Source of the DNA: Candidatus Woesearchaeota archaeon
Lineage (GTDB): Archaea > Nanobdellota > Nanobdellia > Woesearchaeales > ARS49
Reading direction: 5' to 3'
DNA length: 32,803 nucleotides
Assembly (NCBI GenBank): GCA_023266895.1
Contig: JAHFOI010000009.1
Location: 1 to 32,803 of the forward strand
This document shows, one piece after another, positions 20,291 to 27,277 of this stretch. A program made the position numbers and the translations under genes. The notes below the pieces were generated by a model. It was not told where the DNA came from and did no database searches. It saw only the letters and a list, made by a program, of their open reading frames with translations. Every line of letters begins with the position of its first letter. Position 1 is the stretch's first letter.

Positions 20291-21637
20291 ATGCTTCCTG
20301 TGCAGTTCGTGGTTGACAAGCTTGCGTCAGCTACTGGTGTGTATGCGTTTGTGCTTGATCGTGCATACAAGAAGGTTGCGAGTGCGGGTGTGCCTCCGTT
20401 ATTTACTCAATTAGTTGAGCGAGAAGTTGCGTATCAGCGTTGGTTGCGTGATGCATTGGATGATGCGCGTAAGCAAGTCAGGATTGCGCAAGAGCCTTCG
20501 GGTTGCACTGCAGTTCTTGTCCCGCTTTCTGATGGTTGGTGTGTGGTTCCTGGTTTGCGCACAACAAAAAATATTCAGTCAGTGGGTGATGTTGAGGCTT
20601 CGCTTGGTGCTGCAGTGCCAATTGTTGAGCCTTCACACGTGCAAAGTCTTGCATATCTTGTTCCTGTGCTTTTTTCTGCAATTCAGCCAGTGCTTGAACA
20701 GCGTGCTGTTTTTGAGCATACTGTTTCTGACATGACTGTTTTGCTTGACTACTTGTCTCAGGTGTTGTTTGTGCTTGATCCTGAGCTATTGCTTCAGCGT
20801 ACTACTGAGTTTTTCGTGCACAAATTGCGCTTGGGTAATTGTAGTATTGTGATTGATTCTTTTGTGGGTCGTTATCATCACAATCCTTCACTTCTTAACA
20901 CATATGCTTGTATTGAGTCGCTGACAAAGGCTCATGTTCAGCAAACCAAAACAATGTTGTTATCTGCAAACCTTGCAAAGGATGTTATGTTTGCCAAGAT
21001 TTCTGTTGATAAACTACCTCCGTGCTTGATTGCACTTCCTGTGGGCTCGGGTGCGGTTATACTGTTTGCAGACACGTCGTTAAATGATGTTGTTTCTCTT
21101 GCGTCTGGGCTTGTGGAAAAGTTTGGCAAGGCGTGGGAGCAGTGTTTGTTGTATCAGTCAGCACATTCATTGTCTATCACTGATCCGCTTACGGGTATTT
21201 TTAATCGTGCGTTTTTCTCTCGTGCTCTTGCAAGAGCCACAGAGTCTGCGCAGTTTGTTTCTGTGTGCATGATTGATGTGGATAATTTCAAGAAGTATAA
21301 TGACACACAGGGTCATCTTGCGGGTGATAAGGTATTACAAAGTGTTGCTGCAACAGTGAAAGCAACTCTTGGTGAGGCGTGTGTGTTTGCGCGTTATGGT
21401 GGTGAGGAGTTTGTGTTTTTCACGAATACAAAAGATGCTGTTTCTTTGGCAGAATCCTGTCGTGCAGCTGTTGAGCAAGGGTGTGGTGTGACTATTAGTC
21501 TTGGTGTTGCGTCAGGAGCAGGTCTTTCTTCAGAAAAACTATTGCAAGAGGCTGATGCTGCGTTGTATCGTGCGAAAAACTCTGGAAAAAACAAGGTTGA
21601 GGCAGTGGTGTTGGGTGAGGATAAAGAAAACCTATAA
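20291..21637 (+). CDS. GGDEF-domain protein (putative diguanylate cyclase)
   Basis: A 448-residue protein. The C-terminal 160 residues form a GGDEF domain: DPLTGIFNRAFFSRALARA, MIDVDNFKKYNDTQGHLAGD with the metal-binding Asp, and RYGGEEFVFF with the intact signature, ending EADAALYRAKNSGKNKVE. All residues needed to make c-di-GMP are kept. The RxxD inhibitory site before the motif is absent. The N-terminal 280 residues look like two GAF-type sensor domains, without membrane segments. GGDEF proteins are rare in archaea, and no EAL or PilZ partner is in the window. A bacterial origin is likely but inferred. Confidence 0.9.
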   Translation: MLPVQFVVDKLASATGVYAFVLDRAYKKVASAGVPPLFTQLVEREVAYQRWLRDALDDARKQVRIAQEPSGCTAVLVPLSDGWCVVPGLRTTKNIQSVGDVEASLGAAVPIVEPSHVQSLAYLVPVLFSAIQPVLEQRAVFEHTVSDMTVLLDYLSQVLFVLDPELLLQRTTEFFVHKLRLGNCSIVIDSFVGRYHHNPSLLNTYACIESLTKAHVQQTKTMLLSANLAKDVMFAKISVDKLPPCLIALPVGSGAVILFADTSLNDVVSLASGLVEKFGKAWEQCLLYQSAHSLSITDPLTGIFNRAFFSRALARATESAQFVSVCMIDVDNFKKYNDTQGHLAGDKVLQSVAATVKATLGEACVFARYGGEEFVFFTNTKDAVSLAESCRAAVEQGCGVTISLGVASGAGLSSEKLLQEADAALYRAKNSGKNKVEAVVLGEDKENL

Positions 21638-21641
21638 TTGC

Positions 21642-21863
21642 TCATAACTTATCAAAATTGTCTTGATCCAATTCAGGGTCTTTAAGTATTCTGTGAAGTG
21701 TTCCTTTCTTTAGAGTGTCGTGCAAAGGTACTGTTAGTTTAATAGTTTTTTCATCAGTTCTTTTTTCAAGACGAATATGTGAGCCTTGTTGTCGGGTTGC
21801 GATAAATCCTGCGTGTTGCAGTTTCTTAATGAGTGTTCTTCCAGAAATTTGTGGTAATCTCAT
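21642..21863 (-). CDS. hicA: HicA-family toxin, intact
   Basis: A 73-residue mRNA interferase. QISGRTLIKKLQHAGFIATR is the first helix pair, followed by QQGSHIRLEK with the catalytic His. TVPLHDTLKKGTLHRILKD completes the dsRBD-like fold. It is a useful comparison for the broken hicA at 1407-1631, where a stop replaces the residue at the Leu of SGRTLIKK. It overlaps the HicB stop by 4 bases and lies downstream of it, so antitoxin is made first. Confidence 0.9.
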   Translation of the reverse strand: MRLPQISGRTLIKKLQHAGFIATRQQGSHIRLEKRTDEKTIKLTVPLHDTLKKGTLHRILKDPELDQDNFDKL

Positions 21864-22060
21864 ACAGTAACTGATGCAAGTTCTCCTTCAAATTGAGCAA
21901 TTTCATCAGTGTCAGCTTCAAGGTAGAGTGTCAGTGCTTCTTTAATATTTTCCAGAGCTTGTTCTTTGGTATCTCCTTCGGATATGCATCCTGGTAGCGA
22001 AGGAACATACACTGTGTAGCCTCCTTCTTCTTGTGGTTCTAGAATAACTGTGAGTTTCAT
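21860..22060 (-). CDS. hicB: HicB-family antitoxin
   Basis: A 66-residue HicB: MKLTVILEPQEEGGYTVYVP, then LPGCISEGDTKEQALENIKE and ALTLYLEAD, the complete short HicB core. The start is the ATG at 22060, since a TATA box in a 16-base palindrome lies 27 bases upstream. The extra seven codons before it would not be transcribed from there. No C-terminal HTH, so any DNA binding must come from elsewhere or from HicA-HicB complexes. Confidence 0.9.
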   Translation of the reverse strand: MKLTVILEPQEEGGYTVYVPSLPGCISEGDTKEQALENIKEALTLYLEADTDEIAQFEGELASVTV

Positions 22061-22078
22061 GGGTTTAGTAGGCGTGCA

Positions 22079-22094
22079 CAATATTTAAATATTG
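22079..22094. promoter_or_regulatory. Perfect 16-bp palindrome containing the HicB TATA box
   Basis: CAATATTTAAATATTG is fully self-complementary and centred on TTTAAA. It sits 27 bases before the leaderless hicB ATG and about 45-60 bases before the rightward phosphatase-like gene. It could act as TATA for both directions, as an operator, or both. Confidence 0.5.
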
Positions 22095-22146
22095 CGGCAA
22101 GAAAAAAGAATGAACGCCAACTTTTTAGTATGTGGCTGAGGTAAAA

Positions 22147-22713
22147 ATGACTGCTGTATTGCGAATCACCTATTTTGTGCATGGTACAACAACAGATAAT
22201 GAGTCTGGTAAAGCGTCTGGTTGGAATGATGTTGGTCTTTCTGCGTTGGGCATTACGCAATCAAAAGATTTGTTTGGTCAGTTAAAAGGTAAAAAATTTG
22301 ACGTGGTTATTACTTCAGATTTGCGTCGTGCTGTTGATTCTGCAAAACTTACGTGGGGTGATTCTGTGCCAATGATTGCTGATACAAGATTGCGTGAATG
22401 CAATTATGGTGATTGTAATGGTATTTCTGATGAAGTGATGAGCAAGAAAATGCAGGAGTGTATTGAAATTCCTTTTCCTCACGGTGAATCATACAATGAT
22501 GTTGAGCAGCGCATGCGTGTCTTGCTTAAAGAGTTGTGCAAAAAGTTTTCCGGAAAGCATGTTGGGTTTGTTGCTCATCGCGCCCCTCAGCTTGCGCTTG
22601 ATGTTATTCTTAAAGGCAAATCGTGGCAGCAGGCAATGCGTGATGACTGGCGTCACACAAAGTCATGGAAGCCTGGTTGGGAGTATGAATTGGTGTGTGA
22701 GAAGTTTACGTGA
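22147..22713 (+). CDS. Histidine-phosphatase-superfamily-like protein lacking the RHG arginine
   Basis: A 188-residue protein of phosphoglycerate mutase fold. The opening motif that is normally RHGxT reads YFVHGTTTDN. The downstream LSALGITQSKDL, VVITSDLRRAVDSA and RECNYGDCNG blocks and the second histidine (VAHRAPQLALD) are all present. The nucleophile His is kept but the phosphate-binding Arg before it is Val, so activity is doubtful or the substrate differs. I start at the ATG at 22147, which follows GAGGT, rather than the GTG at 22132; both are possible. Confidence 0.75.
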   Translation: MTAVLRITYFVHGTTTDNESGKASGWNDVGLSALGITQSKDLFGQLKGKKFDVVITSDLRRAVDSAKLTWGDSVPMIADTRLRECNYGDCNGISDEVMSKKMQECIEIPFPHGESYNDVEQRMRVLLKELCKKFSGKHVGFVAHRAPQLALDVILKGKSWQQAMRDDWRHTKSWKPGWEYELVCEKFT

Positions 22714-22720
22714 TCTGATT

Positions 22721-22795
22721 CTTCCGCTTTTTTCGTAAAGTTTGCGGCTTTTTCTTAGTAAAACACTTAAATAAAGAAAAAAATAAAAAATAGAC
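22721..22795 (+). promoter_or_regulatory. Promoter and upstream box of tRNA-like gene 2
   Basis: Matches 11519-11593 at 70 of 75 bases. TATA box acttaaata at 22765-22773, centred 27 bases before G1 at 22796. The box starts a few bases after the stop of the phosphatase-like gene, as copy 1 starts shortly after the CYTH stop. Confidence 0.75.
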
Positions 22796-22917
22796 GCCAG
22801 TGTGAGCCAACCAGGTACGCTGACAGCCTGATACGCTGTTGTTCACAAGAACTTCCGGGTTCAAAAACCTTTCGGTTTCGTCAGCATTCCGTCGGGCTGA
22901 ATTTCCCGGCGCTGGCG
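22796..22917 (+). ncRNA. tRNA-like RNA 2: class II tRNA fold with T-loop intron
   Basis: Same architecture as 11594-11717, with equal helix spacing. Acceptor 22796-22802/22910-22916; D arm 22805-22821 (three good pairs); anticodon stem ACAGC/GCTGT at 22823-22827 and 22835-22839 with loop CTGATAC; variable hairpin GTTC-ACAA-GAAC at 22841-22852; T stem CCGGG/CCCGG at 22855-22859 and 22905-22909; G73 at 22917. A 38-base insertion (22866-22903) follows TTCAAA. TTCA (22860-22863) pairs with TGAA (22898-22901), leaving AAA and TTT bulges. AGAC/GTCT extend the acceptor to 11 bp. The anticodon triplet is GAU (Ile), while variable arm and G73 are Ser-type. Relative to copy 1, changes in the acceptor, D, anticodon and T stems are compensatory, so the structure is under selection. 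Confidence 0.7.
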
Positions 22918-22950
22918 TCTTCATTCTTGCAAAGCTTTTGTTGCCAAGAA

Positions 22951-23370
22951 TTATTCTGCTTGCACAAACTGTCCATTGTGAACTGTTTTCATAACAATGG
23001 GCAGGTTTGGGTCTCCGTTTTTGTCAAATGTCATGGTTCCCGAAATTCCTTGATAGCTTGTTTGGTAGAGGTGTGTTGCAATGCAGTCTGTGTTTTCTTC
23101 GCACTTTTTTAGTGCTTCTGCAATAATGTGTACTCCATCATACATGAGTGGTGCAAATCCTCCTGAGTGTGTTTCAAATCGCTTTTGGAATGCCTCAAGA
23201 TATGTGCTGATCATTGGATTTGTGATGTTTGCAATAAAGTGATAGGGATAAATAACTCCTTCTGCAAGTGGTCCGAGTGCGTCAAGTATTGCCTTGTTTT
23301 CAAAAGGTGTTCCTGCAAGTATTTTTTGGTGCATGTCAAGTTCTTGCATTTGTTTCAGTGCGCACTTCAT
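22951..23370 (-). pseudogene. C-terminal fragment of a type 1 periplasmic binding protein (LivJ-like)
   Basis: 139 codons similar to the last third of branched-chain amino acid (LivJ-type) ABC substrate-binding proteins: ILAGTPFENKAILDALGPLA, EGVIYPYHFIANITNPMIST, FAPLMYDGVHIIAEALKKC and YQGISGTMTFDKNGD. Whole proteins are about 370-400 residues; the signal peptide and first lobe are missing. Its first in-frame ATG overlaps the copA stop (ATGA), so it may still be translated by coupling. The open frame continues only a few codons into copA. The junction suggests a deletion or recombination that placed copA against an old transporter gene. Confidence 0.75.
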
Positions 23371-25562
23371 AATTTCTTGTATTTCAACATCAACGAATTC
23401 ATGACCACGCTTACTGAGCTGAGTGCCATGGCGCCTCCTGCAACAATGGGCGAGAGTAAGGTTCCTGTTACAGGGTATAGCACTCCTGCTGCAATGGGTA
23501 TGCCGAGAATGTTGTAGAATAATGCCCAGAACATGTTTTGCTTGATTTTGCTGATGGTTATCTTACTGAGCATGATTGCTTTGCTGATGTCGCGCAAATC
23601 ATTTTTCATAAGCACAATGTCTCCTGTTTCGAGGGCAACATCTGTGCCTGAGCCCATGGCTATGCCTATGTCTGCTTGGGCAAGTGCTGGTGCATCATTG
23701 ATTCCGTCGCCTATCATTGCAGTAATGCCTTTTTTTTGTAAGAGTTTTACGATTGCTGCTTTTTTGTCTGGTAGCACGCGTGCATGTACGTGTTCTATGC
23801 CTGCTTGATGCGCAATTGCTCGTGCGGTGCGTTCATTATCTCCAGTAATCATGTGTACACTTAGTCCGAGGTGCTTGAGTTGTTCTATGGCGTCGTGGGT
23901 TGTTGGTTTTATGCTGTCAGCAACTGCGACCATGGCAATGAGTTTTTTTCCTTGAGAAAGAAGCATGACTGTGTTGCCTTGCTGTTCAAGTTTGTGCATG
24001 AGGTATTGGGTGCTTTTGTCTGGTGTTGCAGTGATTTCTGGAATTCCCAGAGTGTATTCTTTGGTGTTAATGCGTGCCTTGACTCCTTTTCCGGGAATTG
24101 CTTTGAAGCCTGTTGTGGTGAGTGCGTGTATCTTGTTCTTGCGTGCATAGTCCATGATTGCTGTGGCAAGGGGGTGTTCTGAGTGTTGTTCAAGACTTGC
24201 CATGAGTTGAGTGGCTTCGTGTTCTGTTCCTTCTATTGGAACAATGCTGTGCACTTCTGGTTTTCCTTGGGTGAGGGTTCCTGTTTTGTCAAACAGCACG
24301 TGTGTGACTTGGTGTGTTGTTTCTAAAATGTCGCCTCCTTTGATGAGTATGCCGTGGTGTGCTCCTTTGCCTGTGCTTACCATGATTGCCGTGGGTGTTG
24401 CAAGGCCTAGGGCGCAGGGGCAGGCAATCACGAGTACTGCGACTGAGGTGAGGAGTGCGAATTCTACATTTTTGCCGAGCAGTATCCAGGTGAAAAACGT
24501 GATGATGGCAATCACAATCACAACTGGTACAAACCATGCTGAGACTATGTCTGCAAATCGTTGGATTGGTGCTTTGCGTGCTTGTGCGTCTTCAATGAGT
24601 GCTGCTATTTTTGCAAGCGTGGTGTTTTTGCCTATTGCGGTTGCTTTAAAGATAAAGCTTCCTTCTTTGTTGATTGTGCCTGCGGTGACCTTACTGCCTT
24701 TTGTTTTTTCTACAGGCATGCTTTCTCCAGTAATCATGCTTTCATCAATTGCTGAATTGCCTGAGACAACAATGCCGTCTACAGGTATGTTCTGGCCTGG
24801 TTTTACTTTGATACTGTCACCTTCTTTAACATCATCAACTGGTATGCGAATTTCTTTTCCTTTGCGTAACACGAGTGCGTGTGTTGGTGCTGCGTTCATG
24901 AGTGTGCTAATTGCGTTGTGCGTGCGTTCTTTTGCATTTGCTTCTAAGTATTTACCTAGGAGAACAAGGGTGATGAGTACGGTGCTGACTTCAAAGTATT
25001 GGCCGAGTTCTGGTTTGAAAAAAACCGTGTACACACTGTATGCATAGGCTGCGCTTGTCCCTATTGCAATAAGACTGTCCATGCTTGCGGTTTTGTTTTT
25101 GAGTGCAGTCCATGTGCCTTTGTAAAAATCCCAGCCTACATAAAATTGTACTGGTGTTGCGAGAATCAGAAGTAAAAATTGTGCATACGCAATTTCTTTG
25201 CCGACAAAAAAGATTCCTTCTTTCATGAAAAGCATGCCTATTAAAAGTGCTGGTAGTGAAAAAAGGATGCTGATAAGGAATTTTTTTGAGTAATATTTTT
25301 TTGCAGTTTGGTTGTGGTCTTGTTCATTTGCGGTGGGGATTGCTGCGCTATATCCTGTTTTTTGCACCACAGTCATAAGTTCTTGTGCAGTAATTGTTGT
25401 GTGATGTGTTATGCTTGCGTTTGCAGTGGCAAAATTAACTGTTGCAGCTTCTACTCCTTTCGTGTTGCTGAGTTTTTTCGTGAGTGTGTTTGCGCAGCTC
25501 GCGCAGTGCATGCCTGTGATGCTGAGCGTGGTTTGTTGTGTTGTGCTTACTTGTTGAGCCAT
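23367..25562 (-). CDS. copA: P1B-type copper-transporting ATPase CopA
   Basis: A 731-residue pump. One N-terminal HMA domain has GMHCASCANTL. The core carries the CPC motif in transmembrane helix 6 (VIACPCALGLATP), the phosphorylation site DKTGTLT, the SEHPLA His-Pro motif of the nucleotide domain, GESMPVEK (actuator) and GDGINDAPALA. CPC with a following MALSSVSVVMNS helix is the Cu(I) type (P1B-1). The start is the ATG at 25562 (MAQQVSTTQQ), since the upstream in-frame codons are inside the preceding membrane-protein gene, which it overlaps by 16 bases. It exports Cu(I) across the membrane. Confidence 0.97.
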   Translation of the reverse strand: MAQQVSTTQQTTLSITGMHCASCANTLTKKLSNTKGVEAATVNFATANASITHHTTITAQELMTVVQKTGYSAAIPTANEQDHNQTAKKYYSKKFLISILFSLPALLIGMLFMKEGIFFVGKEIAYAQFLLLILATPVQFYVGWDFYKGTWTALKNKTASMDSLIAIGTSAAYAYSVYTVFFKPELGQYFEVSTVLITLVLLGKYLEANAKERTHNAISTLMNAAPTHALVLRKGKEIRIPVDDVKEGDSIKVKPGQNIPVDGIVVSGNSAIDESMITGESMPVEKTKGSKVTAGTINKEGSFIFKATAIGKNTTLAKIAALIEDAQARKAPIQRFADIVSAWFVPVVIVIAIITFFTWILLGKNVEFALLTSVAVLVIACPCALGLATPTAIMVSTGKGAHHGILIKGGDILETTHQVTHVLFDKTGTLTQGKPEVHSIVPIEGTEHEATQLMASLEQHSEHPLATAIMDYARKNKIHALTTTGFKAIPGKGVKARINTKEYTLGIPEITATPDKSTQYLMHKLEQQGNTVMLLSQGKKLIAMVAVADSIKPTTHDAIEQLKHLGLSVHMITGDNERTARAIAHQAGIEHVHARVLPDKKAAIVKLLQKKGITAMIGDGINDAPALAQADIGIAMGSGTDVALETGDIVLMKNDLRDISKAIMLSKITISKIKQNMFWALFYNILGIPIAAGVLYPVTGTLLSPIVAGGAMALSSVSVVMNSLMLKYKKL

Positions 25563-26011
25563 ACTGTTCCTCCGAGCAAGAGAATGATTCCTGCTTGAAT
25601 TTCTAGTCCTTTGAATGGAAGGCTTGCCCAGCTGAGGCTTGTGCCAAGGAGTGCTGCAATTGGTGGTACAATGCCTCCAATGCATATTGGGCAGACTCCT
25701 GTTGCGATTCCTGCAACTGCTGCAGCACAGGTTGTTGTGCTTTGTTTTTGTATTGATTTGTGTGTAGTGTATCTGCGATAGCCAAGCACAGTGTTTGCGG
25801 CAATTAGTGTGCCAATAGTGAGTGTGAAAAATCCTGCGAGCAGGAATTCTGGCCAGTTAAGTGTTTGTGTGTAGTACGGGAGTGTTTGTAGTGTTGTGTA
25901 AAAGTCGCTGAGCCAGATTGAAATTCCAATATACAAAAGAAAAATAAGTGTTCCAACAAAAAGTTCTGTGCGTGCGAAGAATTGTTTTTTTGTTTCTTTT
26001 TTTTGGTTCAT
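25547..26011 (-). CDS. Four-helix membrane protein with a CPIC motif
   Basis: A 154-residue protein with four membrane helices (about residues 15-35, 52-76, 92-116, 130-150). The third contains GVCPICIGGIVPP. A pair of membrane cysteines next to Pro and Gly is reminiscent of small metal-moving proteins such as MerT/MerC. Its place between a cupredoxin and CopA supports a copper role, but the family is not certain. The N-terminus is strongly basic and cytoplasmic. The 3' end overlaps copA. Confidence 0.7.
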   Translation of the reverse strand: MNQKKETKKQFFARTELFVGTLIFLLYIGISIWLSDFYTTLQTLPYYTQTLNWPEFLLAGFFTLTIGTLIAANTVLGYRRYTTHKSIQKQSTTTCAAAVAGIATGVCPICIGGIVPPIAALLGTSLSWASLPFKGLEIQAGIILLLGGTVWLNK

Positions 26012-26047
26012 AGGTATCTCAGGGTGGTGCTCATTGTAAGCTTGTGT

Positions 26048-26431
26048 TTATGTGATCACAAGCAGGCCGCTGCCCATGCCCATGCTACAACTAAATCCAA
26101 ATTGGCCTTTTTTTTCTGGAGTGAATTCCAGATTTGTGTCTCCTTCAGTAAAGTACTTTGTCACGCCGAGTTCTTTGATTTGAAATGATCGAAAACAACC
26201 CGTGAGTCGTTTGAGGTCTCCAGTTATTGTGAGAGGTTTTCCTTGTTCTGCATGAATGACTTGGGGTTCATAATTGAGTTTTCCCCAGCTCAGAAACACA
26301 TTGCTTGCGCTTGGTGGTAGTGTTGTCTGTGGTGTACTTGGCGTGGCTTGTTGTGAGCGCATGGCATACCCTAATGTACCAATAAGTGCGAGAATGATTA
26401 TGGTTGTTATTGCAATGCTTGTTTTGTTCAT
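26048..26431 (-). CDS. Membrane-anchored cupredoxin-like protein
   Basis: A 127-residue protein. A single N-terminal signal-anchor helix (about residues 6-24) precedes a cupredoxin domain (about 45-127). GCFRSFQIKELGVTKYF, TEGDTNLEFTPEKKGQFGF and SCSMGMGSGLLVI supply the usual Cys, Met and Gly spacing near the copper site of these short cupredoxins. The normal His ligands are not seen, so Cys/Met ligation is likely. Placed outside the membrane, it may hand copper to or from CopA. The start at 26431 has a GGGGTG site upstream. The 45 in-frame codons before it lie in the preceding gene. Confidence 0.78.
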   Translation of the reverse strand: MNKTSIAITTIIILALIGTLGYAMRSQQATPSTPQTTLPPSASNVFLSWGKLNYEPQVIHAEQGKPLTITGDLKRLTGCFRSFQIKELGVTKYFTEGDTNLEFTPEKKGQFGFSCSMGMGSGLLVIT

Positions 26432-26435
26432 GATT

Positions 26436-27167
26436 TCACCCCAGTGCTGCGATGCCTGTTTTTGGTCCGAAAATAATGACTGCACTAAGGAGTAGTGTTG
26501 CGAGCATGCACCAGCCGGCAAACCAGGTGAATGTTGTGGTGTGAGGTTGTGGTTTGTGTGGTACAACGATTTCTTCGTATATCATAATGCTGAGACCAAG
26601 CATGATGAGGATGTTGATAAGCATGAATGGTGGCATGAACCACGAAATGTGGTCTACGCTAAACATGGTGCCAATCATTGCACCCATCACTCCGCCCATG
26701 GTTCCTGCCATCATGCCTTCCATGACTCCCATGATTCCACAACAATTGCCTGTACGTGCCCCAACAAGGACTGCAATACACATTGCCACAAGTCCGCCAA
26801 TAAAAAGTCCGTTTGTTGCTCCTAAAATAGTTCCGAGCATCATGCCTGTTTGCATTCCTAAGGTCATGCCGATCATCATGCCAGTCATGCAGTTTATCTT
26901 GCAAGTGTAGGATTTCAAGTGTGCGATGGCAAGTGTTATGCTTACAATTGTTATGCTAGTATAGAAAAGCCAGGGTGCATATTTTAATGATGTTGGATTC
27001 ACGCCTTGTAATGCATAGAGTAGTGCTGCTTGAATTGCGACGAGGAGCAGTAGTGTGAGCAGGCTGTGCTTGAGGAGTTTGTACTCGTTTTGGTATTTGT
27101 TTTTGTTTACGCAAAAATCTTTCAATCGCGTAAGCATTCGTGGTGGGCAGCAATTTTCTTCAGTCAT
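26436..27167 (-). CDS. Met/Gly-rich polytopic membrane protein of the copper cluster
   Basis: A 243-residue membrane protein, first in the cluster. It starts with MTEENCCPPRM (a CC pair in the cytoplasm). Hydrophobic helices follow at about 33-55 and 62-82. The centre is Met/Gly rich (INCMTGMMIGMTLGMQTGMM and VMEGMMAGTMGGVMGAMIG), in glycine-zipper-like helices, then more helices to the end. Methionine arrays bind Cu(I), so transport or buffering of copper is likely. I do not know a named family. Start 27167 has a GAGGAAAAA spacing; the extra 11 codons upstream are unsupported. Confidence 0.7.
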   Translation of the reverse strand: MTEENCCPPRMLTRLKDFCVNKNKYQNEYKLLKHSLLTLLLLVAIQAALLYALQGVNPTSLKYAPWLFYTSITIVSITLAIAHLKSYTCKINCMTGMMIGMTLGMQTGMMLGTILGATNGLFIGGLVAMCIAVLVGARTGNCCGIMGVMEGMMAGTMGGVMGAMIGTMFSVDHISWFMPPFMLINILIMLGLSIMIYEEIVVPHKPQPHTTTFTWFAGWCMLATLLLSAVIIFGPKTGIAALG

Positions 27168-27206
27168 TTTTTCCTCATAATGCTTGTTTTTTTCATACAA
27201 ACTCTT

Positions 27207-27250
27207 CTTTTACACTTTTTGTAAAGGAGAGTTGCGGTCAGATATATAAA
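27207..27250 (-). promoter_or_regulatory. Copper cluster promoter with TTTACA-N5-TGTAAA inverted repeat
   Basis: A TATA box (atttatatat, about 27241-27250) is followed, in the minus-strand leader, by an inverted repeat TTTACA (27209-27214) and TGTAAA (27220-27225). The arms resemble the TACA-TGTA cop box of CopY-type repressors, though with a longer spacer. No regulator gene is next to it. Confidence 0.5.
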
Positions 27251-27277
27251 TGTTACGGTACAAGTATTCTACAAAAA

